This document shows positions 6,757 through 8,611 of a stretch of DNA of 8,611 bases, piece by piece. The position numbers and the translations under genes were made by a program. This DNA is from an uncultured Clostridium sp. (lineage in GTDB: Bacteria > Bacillota_A > Clostridia > TANB77 > CAG-508), in NCBI GenBank assembly GCA_946491915.1, contig CAMLYR010000061.1, positions 1 to 8,611 on the forward strand. Reading direction: 5' to 3'. The notes under the pieces were generated by a model. It ran no database searches. It saw only the letters and a list, made by a program, of their open reading frames with translations, and was not told the DNA's origin. The first letter of the stretch is position 1; every line of letters starts with the position of its first letter.

Positions 6757-6859
6757 ACATTTGTCCACCTACACATTTATTTGTCGCAAGTAGGGTTGCG
6801 AGTAACATTTGCTCACCTGTACATTTATATTTCGCCAACAGGGTGGCGGTTCACATTTG
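6757..6859 (-). repeat. Two and a bit 48-nt direct repeats
   Basis: CAAATGT recurs at 6853-6859, 6805-6811 and 6757-6763, exactly 48 nt apart. It defines two full units and the start of a third before the terminator. The full units keep the loop sequences almost unchanged and vary mainly within paired stems. A truncated final unit is usual in type III antitoxin arrays. Confidence 0.85.
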
Positions 6860-6902
6860 ATTTGGACAAAGATACTTCAAAAGTATCTTTACTAGTATAT
6901 TC

Positions 6903-6931
6903 ATTATAACGTATTTTATTTACAAAATCAA
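6903..6931 (-). promoter_or_regulatory. Strong promoter of the pseudoknot RNA
   Basis: A perfect -10 TATAAT (6903-6908) is 17 bp from -35 TTGATT (6926-6931, 4 of 6). This is one of the best promoters in the window and points into the repeats, with a start about 6896. High antitoxin RNA output fits a type III module. Confidence 0.8.
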
Positions 6932-6975
6932 TATTTTTTCTAAATTTTCACAAAATCCAAGTACACTAAGTGAAT
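6931..6975 (-). repeat. Hairpin repeat copy B, behind the dehydrogenase gene
   Basis: On the minus strand it begins ATTCACTTAGTGTACTT and continues to a TTGTGAA arm, matching copy A (6440-6484) over about 42 bp with a 4-nt gap; the first 17 bases differ at two positions. TTCAC/GTGAA can pair, but the T tract is decayed, so it would be a poor terminator for the dehydrogenase. Its end overlaps the -35 of the RNA promoter. Confidence 0.6.
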
Positions 6976-7003
6976 TAATTAATATACTCTATTTTTTTAT
7001 TTG

Positions 7004-7747
7004 CTATCTATTTAATAATGAATATCCACCATCTGGTGTTACTATTGAACCTGTAAATATCTTAGATGTTGCTAGCATTAAATATACTTCTGCAATTTCT
7101 TTTGGTTCTATAAATTTATTAATTGGTATATTTTTAAGCCAAGCTTGTTTCATTTCATCTGTTACTGTATCCATATAGTTTGTATATACAAATCCTGGTG
7201 CAACTGCATTTACATATATTTTAGGGGCTAATTCCATTGCTAAAGTCTTTGTGAAGCTATTTATACCTGCTTTTGCAGAGCAATATCCAATAATACCTGC
7301 TCTACCAGAATAATCTATACCTCTAATTGAAGATGTGTTAACAATCCAACCTTCATCATTCATTAATTCTACTGCATATTTCGAACATAAAATTGCAGAT
7401 GTTAAATTGGTATTAATATCTCTTGTAATTGTTTCTTCTGTTACTTCTTTAAACGGAATATTAAAAGTTCTTCCTGCATTGTTAATTAATATATCTAGTT
7501 TTCCATACTTTTCCTTTATTTTATTAAACATATTCTTTATATCAGCTTCTTTTGTTACATCAGCTTGTACATAAATTGCATCAGAACCTTTTTTTATTAC
7601 TTCTTCTAATACTTTGTTTCCTTCTTCACTTGAAGTATTAGAACTTATTATTACATCTGCTCCCTCCTCTGCAAATAATAATGCTATAGCTTTACCTATT
7701 CCAGAAGAAGAACCTGTAATTAATGCTACTTTACCTTTTAATTTCAT
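7004..7747 (-). CDS. Short-chain dehydrogenase/reductase, FabG-like
   Basis: This 247-residue classical SDR has the usual length. It has a single Rossmann domain: TGSSSGIG (11-18) binds NAD(P), NNAG is at 89-92, and catalytic Asn114 lies in INTN. Ser139 or Ser140 lies in NTSS, and the YxxxK pair is Tyr155/Lys159 in GYCSAKAG. APGFV follows at 183-187, then a VTPDGGYS C-terminus typical of FabG-like enzymes. It should be a soluble NAD(P)-dependent oxidoreductase acting on a carbonyl or alcohol; the substrate cannot be read from the sequence. There are no fatty-acid synthesis genes nearby, so it is probably not the housekeeping FabG. AAAGGTGG at 7756-7763 lies 8 nt before the ATG. It sits alone among damaged genes, between two cotJC remnants, and is probably acquired cargo. 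The only promoter candidate is a TATAAT at 7855-7860 without a clear -35. Confidence 0.93.
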   Translation of the reverse strand: MKLKGKVALITGSSSGIGKAIALLFAEEGADVIISSNTSSEEGNKVLEEVIKKGSDAIYVQADVTKEADIKNMFNKIKEKYGKLDILINNAGRTFNIPFKEVTEETITRDINTNLTSAILCSKYAVELMNDEGWIVNTSSIRGIDYSGRAGIIGYCSAKAGINSFTKTLAMELAPKIYVNAVAPGFVYTNYMDTVTDEMKQAWLKNIPINKFIEPKEIAEVYLMLATSKIFTGSIVTPDGGYSLLNR

Positions 7748-7763
7748 TATTTAATCCACCTTT

Positions 7764-7910
7764 CTATTTTGTAAATCTCCATTGTTTGAAATATGAACAT
7801 AATCCTATTTCATATTTTCCTTTTAATAAAATAATTACAACCTTTTCATTTTTCATTATAATATCATAAAATATGTTTTATTCATAGTATTTTTTACAAT
7901 ATTCACACAT
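7764..7910 (-). pseudogene. Decayed small CxxC (zinc-ribbon-like) gene
   Basis: One frame reads MCEYCKKYYE, TAA, NIFYDII, then MKNEKVVIILLKGKYEIGL and CSYFKQWRFTK before a TAG just ahead of the dehydrogenase ribosome binding site. The N-terminal CEYC pair followed by a short beta-rich body resembles the first half of small zinc-ribbon proteins, which usually end in a second Cys pair. That second half is absent, and an in-frame stop interrupts codon 11 (7878-7880). The ATG lacks a good ribosome binding site. A 30-residue product from the internal ATG at 7854-7856 is possible but also lacks one. I read it as a remnant cut off by the arrival of the dehydrogenase gene. The rest of the gap up to 7966 is AT-rich with nothing else supportable. 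Confidence 0.5.
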
Positions 7911-7960
7911 AATATTTATCTTTATTAAATTTCATGATATCTGCAATAAAATATTTTTAT

Positions 7961-8000
7961 ATTATTAAAAACTCCCATATTTTCAAAATATAGGAGTTTC
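7961..8000 (-). terminator. Terminator of the cotJC fragment
   Basis: AAACTCC pairs with GGAGTTT (7969-7975 with 7993-7999). After one mismatch ATATTTT pairs with AAAATAT around a tight loop. On the minus strand GGGAGTTTTT follows the loop. Its right arm is duplicated at 6386-6400. Confidence 0.85.
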
Positions 8001-8003
8001 TTT

Positions 8004-8330
8004 TTAATTACAACCACAATTATTATTATGATTCATATAATACTTTTTCTCTGCTAATTTGTCTTGAACACCTCTTAATGCTTCTCCAAATCTTTGGAAG
8101 TGTACGATTTCTCTTTCTCTTAAATATCTTAATGGATCTAAGACATCTGGATTGTCTCTACATAAATCAATTAATTTTTCATAAGTTGCTCTTGCTTTTT
8201 GTTCTGCAGCTAAGTCTTCTTGCAAGTTCGCAATTGGGTCTCCTTTACAAGCAAGTACTCCTGCATTAAATGGAAATCCTGCTGCTGCCTGTGGATATAC
8301 ATCTACACCATGTGGTGTGTGTTTGTTATC
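8004..8330 (-). pseudogene. cotJC: 3' half of a CotJC-type manganese catalase, N-terminal half missing
   Basis: The frame encodes the C-terminal 108 residues of a CotJC-like ferritin-fold manganese catalase. It has HTPHGVDVYPQAAAGFPF, then ACKGDPIANLQEDLAAEQKA, and REREIVHFQRFGEALRGVQD, which carries Glu and His of the second metal-ligand helix. The tail MNHNNNCGCN is unusual and Cys-rich. CotJC is a spore coat protein; full-length members are about 190-200 residues, so some 85-110 N-terminal residues and their metal ligands are absent. There is no ATG or ribosome binding site. Homology begins at about 8330, and the same frame meets a TAG at 8358. The first possible start, a TTG at 8223-8225, is deep inside the domain. 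The conserved 3' half shows no internal damage, so disruption is recent or the gene is only interrupted and may be rejoined. Confidence 0.88.
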
Positions 8331-8611
8331 TATCCTAAAAAGAAATTTTTTAGGTAACTAGTCATTTTGCATTTTCCATATATTGTATTTTTAAATATGG
8401 AAGTTATTGAAATTTTCAAAGGTTAATTTTACGACATTTTCTACTACCTTATAAAATGACTGATATCTTAATAAAATTTAGTGTTTTTTTAATGTTAAAA
8501 ACGACAGTTTCTTGTGTGGTAGTTAGGTTAGTGATAGCCATATCGCCAACCCAGCTGGGTACACTTACGGATTAATTATTAAAAAAATTATTTGATTTAT
8601 TATAGTTTGAT
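8331..8611 (-). other. Structured non-coding stretch abutting the cotJC break
   Basis: No ORF is supportable here. On the cotJC side a perfect 8-bp hairpin (8334-8341 with 8347-8354) is extended by GTTA/TAAC. Next, AGTCATTTT and AAAATGACT (8360-8368, 8453-8461) enclose two smaller stems: TTCCATAT/ATATGGAA (8374-8381, 8395-8402) and AAGGT/ACCTT (8419-8423, 8446-8450). This can fold as a three-way junction. Further out, an 11-pair imperfect hairpin (8526-8551) overlaps a 12-bp palindrome, ACCCAGCTGGGT (8549-8560), so the two exclude each other. The density of pairing suggests an RNA or the end of a mobile element. It could be the right end of an IS605-type element or IStron, another intervening element, or an unknown RNA. 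Identity is not established. Confidence 0.5.

Larger units (their letters stand above)
6716..6896 (-). ncRNA. Tandem-pseudoknot RNA resembling a type III antitoxin
   Basis: The transcript would start near 6896 and open with a 10-bp hairpin (6868-6890, 3-nt loop). Two 48-nt repeats and the terminator follow. Each repeat folds as an H-type pseudoknot. Unit 1 has stem 1 CGCCA/TGGCG (6844-6848 with 6833-6837), one C, then stem 2 CCTGT/ACAGG (6838-6842 with 6816-6820), with a 12-nt A/T-rich loop. Unit 2 has TCGCAA/TTGCGA and CCTAC/GTAGG in the same order, with an 11-nt loop. The copies differ by compensatory changes at three base pairs, so the fold is under selection. TTTGTCC (6760-6766) and GGACAAA (6864-6870) could close the pair. 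ToxI, CptI and TenpI antitoxins are tandem repeats of this size that fold as pseudoknots and inhibit the downstream nuclease. No coding potential is seen. An uncharacterised RNA motif is the alternative. Confidence 0.72.

Noticed and set aside
6757..6859. CRISPR array
   Set aside because: There are only two full units with no unique spacers, and the units vary inside paired stems; tandem pseudoknots fit better.
6594..6860. Plus-strand ORF of 88 codons across the pseudoknot repeats
   Set aside because: It is antisense to the repeats, terminator and broken toxin ORF, and has no good ribosome binding site. The covariation acts on RNA pairing, not codons.
7748..7798. 16-codon leader-peptide-like ORF (MFIFQTMEIYKIERWIK) ahead of the dehydrogenase
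   Set aside because: It has only a weak, badly spaced ribosome binding site and no attenuator hairpin; it overlaps the CxxC remnant in another frame.
8078..8269. Plus-strand ORF opposite the cotJC fragment
   Set aside because: It is antisense to a strongly conserved coding frame, with leucine-rich low-complexity translation typical of a shadow frame.
8449..8468. Group I intron S-like motif (AAGATATCAGTC on the minus strand)
   Set aside because: It resembles the S element, but no R partner able to form P7 is visible upstream in the window, and the rest of a group I core is missing.

Overview
The window comes from a very AT-rich, endospore-forming Firmicute, most likely a member of the Clostridia. 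It carries a T-box-controlled pheS/pheT operon, a cwlJ/gerQ spore germination pair, a cotJC-type spore catalase fragment and the ylxM-ffh secretion operon. Every gene I can support lies on the minus strand, so transcription runs from high to low coordinates.

The left part (1-4424) is ordinary core genome. It holds the 5' end of ffh, ylxM with its promoter, a gerQ-like gene, a cwlJ-like gene broken by one extra base, and pheT. Strong terminators follow gerQ and pheT. The middle (4425-6342) is the phenylalanyl-tRNA synthetase operon. It reads promoter, Phe-type T-box leader, an unrecognised 109-residue gene, pheS, a REP-like palindromic repeat, an unrecognised 114-residue gene, then pheT. Two extra small genes inside a pheST operon are unusual.

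The right part (6386-8611) is an accessory patchwork. It is bounded by two damaged copies of the 3' half of a cotJC-like gene that share a near-perfect 23-bp repeat. Between them, in transcription order, lie a decayed CxxC mini-gene, an intact short-chain dehydrogenase, and a compact RNA locus. That locus has a near-consensus promoter, a 5' hairpin and two 48-nt direct repeats. Each repeat folds as the same H-type pseudoknot, and three base pairs differ by compensatory changes between the copies. A terminator and a start codon with ribosome binding site follow, leading into a broken ORF. This is the layout of a type III toxin-antitoxin system (pseudoknot RNA antitoxin, terminator, toxin gene) whose toxin appears destroyed. 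The module is flanked by two related hairpin repeats.

The far right (8331-8611) is non-coding but rich in inverted repeats. It abuts cotJC exactly where the N-terminal half of the protein is missing, so it may be the end of an element inserted in this spore gene.
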